Positions 1 to 10,546 of a stretch of DNA of 64,000 nt are shown piece after piece (within the stretch, counting starts at the first letter, position 1; the number at the start of each line of letters is the position of its first letter). This stretch comes from Larix kaempferi. Lineage: Eukaryota > Streptophyta > Pinopsida > Pinales > Pinaceae. Below the pieces are notes generated by a model that was not told the origin of the DNA, did not search any database, and saw nothing but the letters and a program-made list of their open reading frames with translations. The translations under genes were made by a program, and so were the position numbers. The stretch lies in NCBI GenBank assembly GCA_027924585.1, contig BSBM01001719.1, positions 33,616,001 through 33,680,000 on the forward strand, in the 5' to 3' direction.

Positions 1-400
1 AGAAAAGCCTTGTGTTTCTCGATTATTTGAAGTAGAAGCCCTTTTTGGGAACCTGCAAGATGAATGTGTTAATAAAAAAAAGCTCTTGCTTGATGGATGA
101 GAAGAGAGCCAATCTTTTCTCCACCTGAAAATGTACCTGAAAAACACAACACTCAAACGAAAATAGTAGATCAAATGCTATTGTGCTAGATTGTTAGCCT
201 TCCAAACAATGATCATACAATTAAAAATTAAGAGAGCTGAGATAAGAAAGGTATCACCTCACACAAGATGAAATTGACACACAAAGAACTCCAACATGGA
301 CCTCCAAAGTCTTCCTCTCTATTAAATCTTAAACAATTGATACAAAATTTCCAGAGTTTTCTTGCACAAATCTCCATCCAGAATGAGGAGGCAAGGCACT

Positions 401-410
401 CCTTTTATAC
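401..410 (-). promoter_or_regulatory. TATA box of a decayed LTR-like promoter
   Basis: On the minus strand this reads GTATAAAAGG. It is followed by CTCATTCTGG-type sequence, resembling the layout downstream of the TATA boxes in the D-family LTRs of this window. The assignment to an LTR is inference, since no ends or target duplication were found. Confidence 0.35.
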
Positions 411-1120
411 AAAAACTAGAGACTTAAACCCTAAATCGAATTGGCCATAAGGAGAGCCAATGGCAAAATAGACATAGAATTGAATTCCCAATCTATTACA
501 AAACTTGGAGTGAAACACCAATCACTAATTCGAGATCTTGGTAGGTGAATGGGGAGGTGACCTCCACCTTGGGAAGGCGCCCCCCATTCCCTCTTTGTAA
601 TCTCCATCCTTCCATTCGTGAGCCTCCACATGGGATTGACGTGAGCATGCAAAGGAAGGCGTGAGCTTGATCAAGTAGAAGCTTGGAGTATGATGGATAG
701 GTAACTCGAGTCTTGAAGGAGCCAAGCCATGTGATGTGGCCACTAACTTAGGAGTGTGCCTACCATACCATTTAATGCAACTCAATCTTCCATTTATTAA
801 CCATCCACACTGAGCTGTTTTAGGATAATTTCAGGACCAGTCAGAAACCCTAAATTCCTGAGATCATATCTCTAAAAATATACTGAACCAACATCTGAAA
901 CTCGTACCACAGGTTCTTCATGTTCTCTACTTCATCTGCACAAGTTTTCATGGTCTTAAACACCCAAGAACAAAAGTTATAACCAAAATGCCATACTAAC
1001 ATGAAAATATCCCCTTTTTCCTCTTCCTCTTTTTTAATTGTTGCAACCCTTTTCACAAATTCGCCTCTCCTATCAGATTGCCATGTATTGGATGAGTGAA
1101 TGAATGAATGAGGAAGTGCT

Positions 1121-1136
1121 CCACTTATTTATACCC
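1121..1136 (-). promoter_or_regulatory. TATA box of a second decayed LTR-like promoter
   Basis: The minus strand contains GGGTATAAATAAG followed about 15 bases on by CTTCCTCATTC, the same arrangement as at 401. No boundaries were recognised. Confidence 0.35.
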
Positions 1137-1710
1137 TTATAGGGGTCTTTTAGGGGCTCCCTCTTCTTCTAGGGCCTGCATGTTCAAGGTCTTGGTAGGG
1201 ATGAACTATAATTTTGGTTGGGTTTTCTTTACAAATCCTTTCATATCTCCTCATTCCTATGGATTTATAGGGTGTAATGTTCTGTTTTGATAAAACTGGA
1301 ACAAATGGCATGTAGAGCATGCGGGCCGTAGCTCAAGAGCGTGCAAGCATGCATGCAAAAGTGAGATGCATGCAACTGAACTGAAAAATAGAAGAGAAAA
1401 GTAACTTAGGTATACAAAAGTTAGGGCATACAATGTCAAAGTTATAAAAGAAGGATAAAGTGAGTTACTAGGCATCCATCCATTATTATTATTGATCATT
1501 GAGATTCGGTTTGAGAGTTCTGAGAGTCATTTAGGGTTTAGGGCACACTGCCCTAGCCAACAAGTGTATTTCGATAGCGGAATCTATCTGCCTTAGTCAC
1601 TTTCAGAGTTGGATCATACAGGTTCAACATTATTGTTCATCCGTACATCTGTATCCATCATTCGACAGCAGGATTTGAACCTATCATTAGACAATTACAA
1701 AGAAGAGAGG

Positions 1711-1762
1711 GTGCAACCATTGGAGCTTTGAGGGCACAACCATTGGAGCTTTGAGGACGCAA
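1711..1762. repeat. Short tandem duplication, 23-bp period
   Basis: The unit CAACCATTGGAGCTTTGAGG occurs twice back to back, the second copy starting 23 bases after the first, with a partial third start (CGCAACTA). It is a local slippage-type duplication with no evident function. Confidence 0.7.
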
Positions 1763-3400
1763 CTATCTGGACAATCCAGGCTTCATCTTTCTTGAGCATT
1801 CGAGGAATCTTATTGGTGATCTATTATACTGCTACTGGATCCAGTTTTCTTACAATCTGAAGGCTTAATTACATACATAGATCAAGGAGGATTCGCATTA
1901 CTCTGCATGGGCAAATTGGTTCATTGAGAAATCTTCATAAGTTAATCTACATCATTCAGCTGGCTCGCATGTCTCATCCATCCTTCTTGGAGAGCCCTTA
2001 TTAGCCTAACTACTGAATACATACTTCTATATTAACTTCTGGAGGGAGATATCAGCTATTCCCATATCAGAAGGGCGCCTTCACCTTGCATGGGCGACTT
2101 TCCTTGAGAGGTCAATTCGCATCAAGCCCTAAAACCTGTTGCATGGCTTGCATGCAGTCTCTATATTGATCGGAAGGTCATGATTACCCTAGTACCAACT
2201 TTCTGGGGCAATCTCAGATCATTGGAGCAGTTATTATTCAATTTCTAGTTTGAGGAAGGCGCCATCCTTGCATGGGCGAATTGTCTAGCAGAGTTCCTCA
2301 GATATCTCAGCCTACTCTCAGCATATGACTTGAATACTTATCTCATATTGACCTACATCACAATCACTGTTCATTGCAGCAGCAACATACCCAAATAAGA
2401 AGTCATAGCTTATGATCTAGGACACCATTCTCCTCACAAGCTGCTACAGGATTCATCCATCATCCATAATCAGTCTGAAGGTCGTTTATGTGTTGTTGGG
2501 TGCTTTGGAAGAAACTAGCAATAATTATCACTACTCCAAACCATATACATAGTCAAGCTTGGACGTGGGGAGCTGTCTCACTGTTCAACTCACTACTGCC
2601 ACGAAAATATTGTCTTTTTGGTCACCTGCAGCAATGAAGAAATAGGCTGCATGCATCAGATCTGGGCTTGATCAATAAAGTTGGGCGTATGTCCATTGTT
2701 TGGGCATATTCTCCATGCAAGGTTCTGTCCCAATGTCCAACAATATTTCAATTATTTACAGCAGCTGTCATCACTCTCTACAACCCACTCTCAACAGCAT
2801 TTAAGGTCAGCTGTATTATTCTTATGATGCATAACAGTTATTGAATATTTGGGCAGTAATTATTATCTTGAATCTGGTTGTATTGGGCTCATGTGTGATG
2901 CTAATTAATTGGGGAAAAGCGTGAACATAAACAATACTTATTCCCTCCAACATTGCCTACAAACCACAAATTACCTATTTAATCAGATGGAACTAAACCA
3001 TCAGTAAAACAATTGGAGATCATATTTAAGTTCGAATATTACAGAGGGAGTTCCATATACTGTTTGAAAGGTCTCGGAATAAGATTTCCAACCATGCAAC
3101 CTATACTCTCATTTGAACTAGGTATCTAGAGTAAAAATTCCTTCTAAGATAGGGTATTCAAATTGGGCATCAATGACAATATTTCCAACAATCTTCATAT
3201 TCCTTTGGTTTTCTTGTCTCCATGAGTGGGCAAATGAGGTGTACATAAATATATTCACTTGGGAATCATCATTACATGTATTTGAAGTGGGGACACACCA
3301 ATATCTTCACTTGGGCATCATCATTACCTGTGGGGGCACACCAATATCTTTATTGGGGCTTCCTGTTAAGGTCATCTTTCATTTTTAAAGCTTCTTATTT

Positions 3401-3690
3401 CATGTGGACGCATCATCATCACTTTAGGGGCTTCATCATCATGGCTTGGACACATAATCATCACTTTAGGGGCTTCTTCACACTTCTCATCATGGTCTTT
3501 AGGGGTTTCTTTAATGACTCCACATCATCATCACTTTAGGGGCTTCTTTACACTTCACTTCATGTGGACACATCATCAACACTTTAGGGGCTTCTTTATT
3601 GGCTTCTTCAACACTTCTTCAAGACACTTTAGATGTACATATCATCATTTCTTTAGGGGCTTCTTCGATGGCTTTAGGGGCTTGCTCCAT
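3401..3690. repeat. Degenerate CATCATCA/CTTTAGGGGCTTC minisatellite
   Basis: At least six copies of a CTTTAGGGGCTTC core alternate with CATCATCATCA-type triplets and CATGTGGACAC. Spacing is irregular, about 40-70 bases. The long open frame over it is a consequence of the repeat (it gives recurrent FRGFF), not a gene. Confidence 0.65.
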
Positions 3691-3995
3691 TTGTGTACAA
3701 AGTGGGCATGTGGGAACAATCACATGTTATCTCATCCTGTGAGGGCCATGCTTAACAGCTACGCCATAAGGGGACCACTTTGGAGTTATAAACTTATGTC
3801 AAGGCTCCTTCAAAGATCTTCAAGGCTTCAAACAATCCCCCTTTATCACTGCCATATCATCATCATCATTACCATTGCCACATCATCCTCATCATTATCA
3901 ATGACAACATCACTCAACATTCTTATAAGCTCATGCCACAGATCTCGTGACCTTGTTGACATCAATGACAAATTTACTCAACACTCATATCATTT

Positions 3996-4065
3996 TGCAT
4001 GTTGGTCAAACTTTGACCAATTTGAGTTTTTGACTTGGTCAAACTTGAGCTTGACTCAGTCAAAT
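3996..4065. promoter_or_regulatory. Cluster of W-box cores
   Basis: TTGAC cores recur on both strands over about 60 bases, including the near-palindrome GGTCAAACTTTGACC at 4004-4018. TTGAC(C/T) is the known WRKY-factor core. No gene or TATA box is linked to this cluster, so function is not implied. Confidence 0.3.
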
Positions 4066-4565
4066 GGGCCAACCAACAGCATGGGACATTAACTCAATCA
4101 TCATTCATTATTTTTCAGCTTTTGGAGGCCAATTGGACCCTTCCAAATAACATTTGCAACATTATTTGATTAATTGGCTAAATATGGAATTGTTTTCCCA
4201 AGTCTGGAATTTTAGCCTAAGTCTAATTTAATTATTTGGAGCCGATTTAATAAAGCACATTACATAGTGGATTTTGGCAATAAGATGACCCACACTATGG
4301 TTTTGAGGGTCAAGGAATTCACCCGTGACATCAAATTTGCTTTTTAAGCAAAGGAAGAAAATGATATAATTAATGGTGCATTATTTAATTTTATCCTAAG
4401 GTCCAATTTAAAAAATGACTAAGGTTCATCATGTATGGTAGTGGGATTATGAAAAAAGTAAAGTAGTGACTTGGTAACCGTATATTTTGTTCCTAAATAC
4501 ATTTGCATCATTTATTTGGCACAACAAATTGATTTGGCTTGATTCCTAGCACACCATGCCAAGGT

Positions 4566-5541
4566 TGTAAAAATTTAAAGGAATGTGCTAAACCCTCATT
4601 TAGACATTTCTCAAACACTTTGCTCCATAAATGATTTAATGCTACTCTGAGTTATTTAGGATCATAAATAACTTGAACAAGAAACACTTCAATGAAACAA
4701 ACACACAAATACTGTAGACTTTGAACGCAGAAATTTAGGGCCAAGCCCAGGGCAAAACCTTACAAGAGGAAAACCCAGAGAGATGTCTTTTTATTAAATG
4801 AGAACAAAACTGGAATTTCCCACAACTCAGAAATTTATCTTTCCTTCAATAAGAAAAATCATAAATGCATTTAAACCAAACTTATCTCAGCAAATTTCAA
4901 ACTGTTGTACGGACAGGTACGGACTGCCTCGAAAATTGTGCCAACAGTTGACTGTACGAATTGTACAGTCTCTAAATGCTGTACGAACTGCCTCGTTTTC
5001 TGTGTCAAGCTGCCTCGAAATCTATGCAAACAGAAACAATACAGACTGCCTCGAAATCTGTGCCAACAGAGGACTATATGGATTGTACAATTAAGTGCCT
5101 CGATTTCTGTGCCGGCAATGGGTTGTACGGATTGTTTGTAGAAACTGTCTTGGGAACTGTGCCAATGTTTTCCTTGGGAACTGTGCTCTCAGAAATCAGA
5201 AATGACTTCTTTCTCTTACTCTCTCCTCTCTTTCAAAGTGTTTAAATAACCACTTAAATCCCTCCTAAACCCTAACTACTTTTAATAACCCTAACTTCCT
5301 CAGTGAATGGCTATGATTAAAAAGATCTAAAGGGTCATCATTAATTGCACATTTAATTCCTTTTTAATAATAATTAAATGCACATTTACATACGGACCCA
5401 CTTTACTTAAGTGAAACTCACTTTAAAAATATAAAAGTCACTTTATTATATTTACAAAGTAACACTAGGAAACGTGACTTTGTCCCCCCCATGTGACATC
5501 AAAATCATGGGAAAGGACCTTTCTCATTACAAATTTCAACA
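4566..5541 (-). repeat. 3' LTR of element A
   Basis: This 976-bp block matches 17217-18190 along its length. On the minus strand it begins TGTTGAAATTTG and ends TTTTTACA. The two copies differ by scattered substitutions and small indels, so the insertion is not recent. Confidence 0.93.
5238..5250 (-). promoter_or_regulatory. TATA box in the 3' LTR of A
   Basis: The minus strand reads GTTATTTAAACAC about 300 bases into the LTR. The same block in the 5' LTR is at 17887-17900. Confidence 0.5.
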
Positions 5542-5550
5542 CTCCCTCTT
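5542..5550 (-). other. Polypurine tract of element A
   Basis: AAGAGGGAG on the minus strand directly precedes the TGTTGAAA start of the 3' LTR, as expected for the plus-strand primer of an LTR retrotransposon. Confidence 0.85.
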
Positions 5551-5600
5551 AATGAGGGAGGTCCCAACACAATCACCTTGACCACTGTCAATAGCTTCTA

Positions 5601-6977
5601 CTAAATCGGGAAGCTTATGTCAGAATATAACTGGATCCTGCTCATCTTCTCTGTGCTAGCTGAGTCTTCTGCCAGTGCAACTCTCCCCATCTGAAGGTAC
5701 CATCTGTGCATCTGCTTCATTTCAGACTCTGATTCGGATAGCCATCCACTTGAACTTGGAAGCATAACCTCTCCATGCAGAAAGTAAAGTTTATCTCTTC
5801 TATTCCCAAGTAGAATTGTATCATCCGAGTTCTCTGTCCGGTAGAGAAACACATTTCCTCTTTTAATGAAAACTCCATTCCCATCATCCTCCAATGATGA
5901 TATAGAAAGCCTGCTGACTTTCATACCTGGGACAAACAATACTCTGTCTACTTCAAGAACCTCTCCAAACCTTAGTTGGAATTTCACAGTTCCAACTCCT
6001 CTGATTTCTGCCTGAGTACTTCCAATACCTGTTCCAACAAAATGTCCTCTGGCTATTTCTTCTATTTTCTGAAAAATTCCATATTTCTCCGTCATGTGGC
6101 TTGTTGATACACTATCAACTACCCACATGTCATGGAAATCTACAGTGCTACCTACACTAGTTTGTACTGAAACTAAAGAGAATTCTTGTTCAAACTGGGA
6201 AGCAAAATCTCCCATTTCTGCTAATGGTGCTCCCTCTTTTTCTTCATTCCCTTTTCTTTTCGGACACTGACTAGCATAATGAACATTTTTATTGCAATAA
6301 AGCAACTTACCTTATTGAGGTCTTTTTCTTTCTTCTTCCATTTGCCCTTACCTTTGGTTGCAAGAGCAGCATTGTCCTCACTGCTCTCAGTGCTATTTTG
6401 GAACGTCCCCTCCCGAGACTCTTCTTGAACAAAGTCATCCCATAACCTTGTCCAATCTGGAAGCCTCTCTCTAGCAAGTACGCCTTGCACAAAAGTGTGC
6501 CACTTTGCAGTGAAGCCATTAAGAGCATACCTTACTAGCTCTTCATCTTCCACTTTCTCACCAGTAGCTCCCAACTCATCTCTGAGTTGAGTGATCTTAG
6601 TGAAAAAAGAGGATACAATATCAGTGTCTGTCATCTTGGTGTTCCTCAACTTCTCTCTAAGAACCATCTTCCTGTTTTGGTTCTTATTTTGATACAAGGT
6701 ACATAAAGCTATCCACATTTCAAATGCATGTCTTACCAGTGACCTGAGGTATCACATGGTCCTTGATAGAGTCCAAAAATAACCTCTGAGCTTTAATACC
6801 CTTCTTATCAAAGTCAACTTTCTGTGTGGAATCTGTAGGAACGATTATTGTAGCAGAAGCTCCAACAACATCCCACAATCCTTGCTCTTTGAACAATACC
6901 GTTATACGCTCCTTCCATGGACTGAAGTTACCAGCTCCATCCAGCCTATCCTCGTACCTTATTCCTGCTGAGGCCAT
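5601..6977 (-). pseudogene. Broken gag-protease of element A (copia type)
   Basis: Three overlapping reading frames together give a copia gag and protease-like region. The start at 6977 (MASAGIRYEDRLDG) opens the copia gag N-terminal domain, with the family's LDG...W pattern (LDGAGNFSPW). A stop and frame change fall near 6720; the next frame (6718-6221) continues gag through NRKMVL and DELGATGEKVEDEELV. A second frameshift falls in the zinc knuckle: the third frame (6305-5601) holds CNKNVHYASQC, where the usual Gly before His is Val. It then carries a protease-like WVVDSVSTSHMT. The canonical Asp-Ser-Gly is Asp-Ser-Val, so catalysis is unlikely. The frame ends 50 bases before the polypurine tract, leaving no room for integrase or reverse transcriptase. 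Gag would package element RNA; this copy cannot make it intact. Confidence 0.88.
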
Positions 6978-7256
6978 GATTCTTCAACTGATAACCTTGG
7001 GTGAAACTAACTTGTCTTGCCCACCTGTCTTGACTTTTCAAGAACACACCAACTTCACAATCTTGTTAGTTTTTATGGTATCTCGGGATGTCCTCCATGG
7101 TTCAGATGCCTTGCATGGAGGTACATCAGCAGCATAAGCATCCGTATGGAGTAGAGGGTGAGATACACCCTACTCAGTGGCATGAGTCCATTGGTGGTTG
7201 CATACGGACCTTCTGGGGTGTTTTTCCCTTTGCATGACCTATCCATGATTAAAAGA

Positions 7257-7284
7257 TGCATGCAAAAGTGACTTTTTGCATGCA
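7257..7284 (+). promoter_or_regulatory. RY-type palindrome upstream of the TATA box (solo LTR)
   Basis: TGCATGCAAAA is followed by its near-perfect inverted copy TTTTTGCATGCA. CATGCA is the RY core bound by B3 transcription factors. The same palindrome is kept in both LTRs of element B. Confidence 0.5.
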
Positions 7285-7324
7285 CCGATTTTAGGTTTTT
7301 GGTAAACCTAATTGATCGGTGAGA

Positions 7325-7337
7325 TTATTTATAGAGG
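7325..7337 (+). promoter_or_regulatory. TATA box of the family-B solo LTR
   Basis: TTATTTATAGAGG lies 40 bases after the palindrome and about 260 bases into the LTR, a normal U3 promoter position. The element B LTRs have the matching block at 13620 and 16922 on the minus strand. Confidence 0.6.
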
Positions 7338-8243
7338 CAGGGGGTCCTCGGATGAGGTTGCTCAGTTGACTTGTCAGAGATTGATAGATCAGGAGTGAGC
7401 AGGGAGCACCAGTGCATGTAGAGCGACTTTCTGAGAGAGAGAGGAGCTCATGCAGGAGGGAGAGTGGTCAGATCTGAGCTGGATTAGAGACCACTTGCTC
7501 TAGGGCACTTGGAACCCAGATCTGTGGACCGAGATAGTTCACTTGAGTGGTTTCTGCAGAGATTGTGGAGGTCGACTTCCAGAGAGGGAGAGGGGCGCAT
7601 TACCTGAGGAGAGAGGAGATCATTCAGAGTCCGATCTACTGATTGAGTGTCTGAGACTTTCAGGGTAGCCTTGCCTTAGTGTTTGAGGAAGGTCTGTGAC
7701 GATCAGAGCTCAAATCTGCTGAGATTTGATCCAGTACGAGCGTTTGACATCTAGAGGGGAGGGCACATTCACCAGTTGAGCAGTTCGCCTTCTTCCAGAG
7801 CAGAGCAAAGGGTTGAGAGAGGCAGTATAATCAAAGTTACCTGTAGACAAACTCAGATTAAGATTGACAGTTAGGGCATATTTCCTTAGTGCATGCATCA
7901 GCTAATGCATGCAGATCTAGGGCATTGACCCGTTCAGGGATTGAGTGTTACATCTGAGGTAACATTGTTGTATTGACTTCTTTCATATATGCTCTGGGCT
8001 CGAGACTGAAGAAAGCCCCACAGGATTGATGGTTTTCCCCGTTTGGGGTTTCCAGGGTATATGCATTGTTATGTGTGATTGATTTGAGCATTTCAGTGTT
8101 TATGTTGTAAAGAGATCTAGTTGTTGAGTCTTATTTCATTATAGCATTATTGATATACAGAGACTCAAACCATTTGAGATCTCAGGGCTATCCAGAGGGA
8201 GTAGTGATCTCTGGATTAAAATTTACAAATCTAACAGAGCTAA

Positions 8244-8252
8244 GCTCTGATA
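8244..8252 (-). other. Primer-binding site of element A, split by element B
   Basis: The plus strand reads GCTCTGATA here and is completed by CCA at 17214-17216, next to A's 5' LTR. Rejoined on the minus strand it gives TGGTATCAGAGC, the usual plant copia site complementary to the 3' end of initiator tRNA-Met. The split point is element B, and TGATA is its target duplication. Confidence 0.88.
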
Positions 8253-9059
8253 TGTAAATTATAATCCAAAGATCACTACTCCCTCTGGATAGACCTGAGA
8301 TCTCAAGCGGTTTGAGTCTCGTATATCAATAATATTCATAAAGACATAAAACTCAACAACTAGATCTCTTTACAACATTAAACACAATCATTCACACATA
8401 AGACACTGCATATACCCTAGAAACCCCAAACGGGGAAAACCGACAATCCCGTGGGGCTATCTTCTCTCTCGCGCCCAGAGCAATATATGAAAGAAGGAAA
8501 TACAACAATGTTACCTCAGATGTAACACAATCCTGAACGAGTCAAACCCTAGATCTGCATGCATCAACTGATGCATGCACTGGGAGAATGTACCTGTTAT
8601 CACACAACTTGTAGTTGCCCCTAGAGGTATCCCATCCGGGACGGTAGAGGAGTTAGGCAACTAAAGAGGTGACCCAAGAGATGCCACGGTTCCCAATGCA
8701 GGTGGGAGTCACGTCAACCGAGGCACTCTTCGCTTTAGGTCAAGGTATAACTAGACCAAGGGGGAGACCCTATACCCCAATCACAGTTGATTGGGCCCAA
8801 ACAAAGGTTTCTAAGGGTAGGTAAGTAATGAGTTACGGAAACCAATGCAAGGCTAAGTGGACCTAAGGGTTAAGGTATGGTTGAGGGAGGTGTAAGAGAT
8901 TGTTAATGTTTCAACCTATGTATGGTTTAGGCCACATGATGGGGTATGATAACTAGGTAAAGTACCATGTGTTTACACAAGTGGGTCTAGTTTCTTGGGA
9001 AGTGTGAAATGGTTCTAGGTGGACCCACAAGGTGAAGTTAGGTGTGAGGATGGTACTAT

Positions 9060-9980
9060 AGGTTAGATATAGGCTAGATCTATGAGTTTAAGTTGATTAT
9101 AAGGATACCCATGTACTAGATCTAGGTTTTGACACGAATCCCAAGGAGTGCGACTTGCTTGGTGATGGACTAGTGCCTTGTTAAGTGGGCTAATGGGGTC
9201 AAAAAGTATGTCAAATTGTAGATCGGGACACCTAGAAGCCAAGTCAAGTGGATTGGATGAGATCCAATGGTTGGATCTTATTAGATCTAGGTTTTTTAAG
9301 TGATGACCAAAAGTGGACCACAATCCCTTAAAACAAGGAATGCAATCCCCAAGGCGGATCTTGATGAAAGGACAGTATAGACCTAGGTTTCAAGGCATGG
9401 GCATTCCAAATCCACGAAAATCTCCAACACCCACTTCCTAGAAGTGGACCAACTCAAAAAATCAAGGGGGTGCGATTTGCTCAAGGAGGGTCCAAAAATG
9501 GGTTTTGGTGGACCAAATCAAGTCCAATGGCCACCAAAATGTAGATCCGGGATGTTAGTACCCCGATCTATGTTCCTTCAAAGTTTCAAGTGAATCCAAT
9601 GGCTAGATCTCAGTAGATCTAAGTTTTAAAATGCCAAGAAGGTCAAAAGGGGGTTTCAACCCCTTAAAACATGGAGAGATGTCCACAAGGTAGTTTTCAC
9701 CAAAGTAAAGATATGGGTATAGGTTATCAAATGTCTAGATATCAAATCAAGTGGGATCTCACCTACCCATGTGCTAGATCTAACCCAACAAGCTTCTCTT
9801 AGGAAAATCGATTTAGGTTCAAGAAGGCTTTTTGCATTGAAAAGTGTGTCAATTTTTAGCCAATCACCACCAAACTATAGATCCAACTAGGGGTGGATCC
9901 TATAGAGGTGGGTTTTTAATATCTTTTCAATTGCAAGGCTAGATCTAAGTAGATCTAAGAAATACCAAAATTGGGGTTTT
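9060..9980. repeat. Threefold ~320-340-bp internal repeat of C1
   Basis: Landmarks recur in order: GTGCGAC/GTGCGAT (9148, 9470, degenerate near 9807), TAGATCGGGAC/TAGATCCGGGA/TAGATCCAAC, then AGATCTAGG/AGATCTAAG. The third unit is the most decayed. It lies in the presumed R/U5 part and recurs in other family C copies. Confidence 0.7.
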
Positions 9981-10537
9981 GATTTAATTAGGGTTTTATG
10001 ACCAATGGAGATAGAATGGATGAAAGAGGCACATACCTTGTAGATCTTACCTCAATTGCTTATGGCCACCTTGCAAGTTGATAGCATTCTCCTATGTGTA
10101 TATTCAAGAGTGAGATCCAAGTGCTCCAACCAAATCGCCCTTCTCCAAGATAGCCAAATCGTCCTCCTCCTACAAGACAAGATCAAAGAAACAAGTCAAG
10201 CAAGATGATTATGAAAATGGTAGAAAGATGTAATAGAAAGCATCAACTATGTCACGAAGATACAATAATGATACTCCCTGTCACAAGATCAACCCAAGAG
10301 AGAATATGTGGATCCCTCCAACAATAACCCTCATGAAGTCGCCCTCCTCTCTCCAATTCGACTTTCCTGTCAAAAGGTTAGTAAAAGCACCAAAATCCAC
10401 AATGATACATAGAAGAGATACTGTATATTCAATATGCAAGAGAATCCACAATGCAAGAGAGATGTGCTCCACAAAAAATCTTCTATTCCAATATTCCAGA
10501 GCTCCAAAGGTGAGCTTTACAATGGGGGGTCTCCTCC

Positions 10538-10546
10538 TTATATAGG
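10538..10546 (-). promoter_or_regulatory. TATA box of C1
   Basis: CCTATATAA on the minus strand, followed by GGAGGAGACC and a conserved CATTGTAAAG block about 20 bases on. The same arrangement occurs in the other family C copies. Confidence 0.6.

Larger units (their letters stand above)
1..4560. other. Repeat-derived flank without a recognisable gene
   Basis: I see no supported gene here. The stretch is A/T-rich and has stops in all frames. Two minus-strand TATA boxes lie in LTR-like surroundings at about 401 and 1121, and small tandem repeats lie at 1711-1762 and 3401-3690. Frames at 268-450, 1108-1290 and 3514-4092 show no domain; the last simply translates a minisatellite. The sequence continues on the other side of element A at 18196, as the AAGGT duplication shows. 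It is probably old LTR-retrotransposon remnant. Confidence 0.55.
7064..8227 (+). mobile_element. Solo LTR of family B, plus orientation
   Basis: The sequence starts TGTTAGTTTTTATGG, ends AAATTTACA and matches element B's LTRs in reverse orientation. AATCT stands immediately outside both ends (7059-7063 and 8228-8232), so this is an independent insertion reduced to one LTR, presumably by recombination between its two LTRs. It sits in the untranslated leader of element A. Confidence 0.93.

Noticed and set aside
3514-4092. 192-codon plus-strand ORF rich in FRGFF and His
   Set aside because: Its first half is the translation of the CTTTAGGGGCTTC/CATCATCA minisatellite and the rest has no domain. 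Repeats without stops give such frames by chance.
4798-5245. Overlapping ORFs with CTDCLEI/LCQQ-like repeats in the 3' LTR of A
   Set aside because: They lie within an LTR, overlap in three frames, and derive from a CTGTACGGACTGCCTCG-type repeat rather than a gene.
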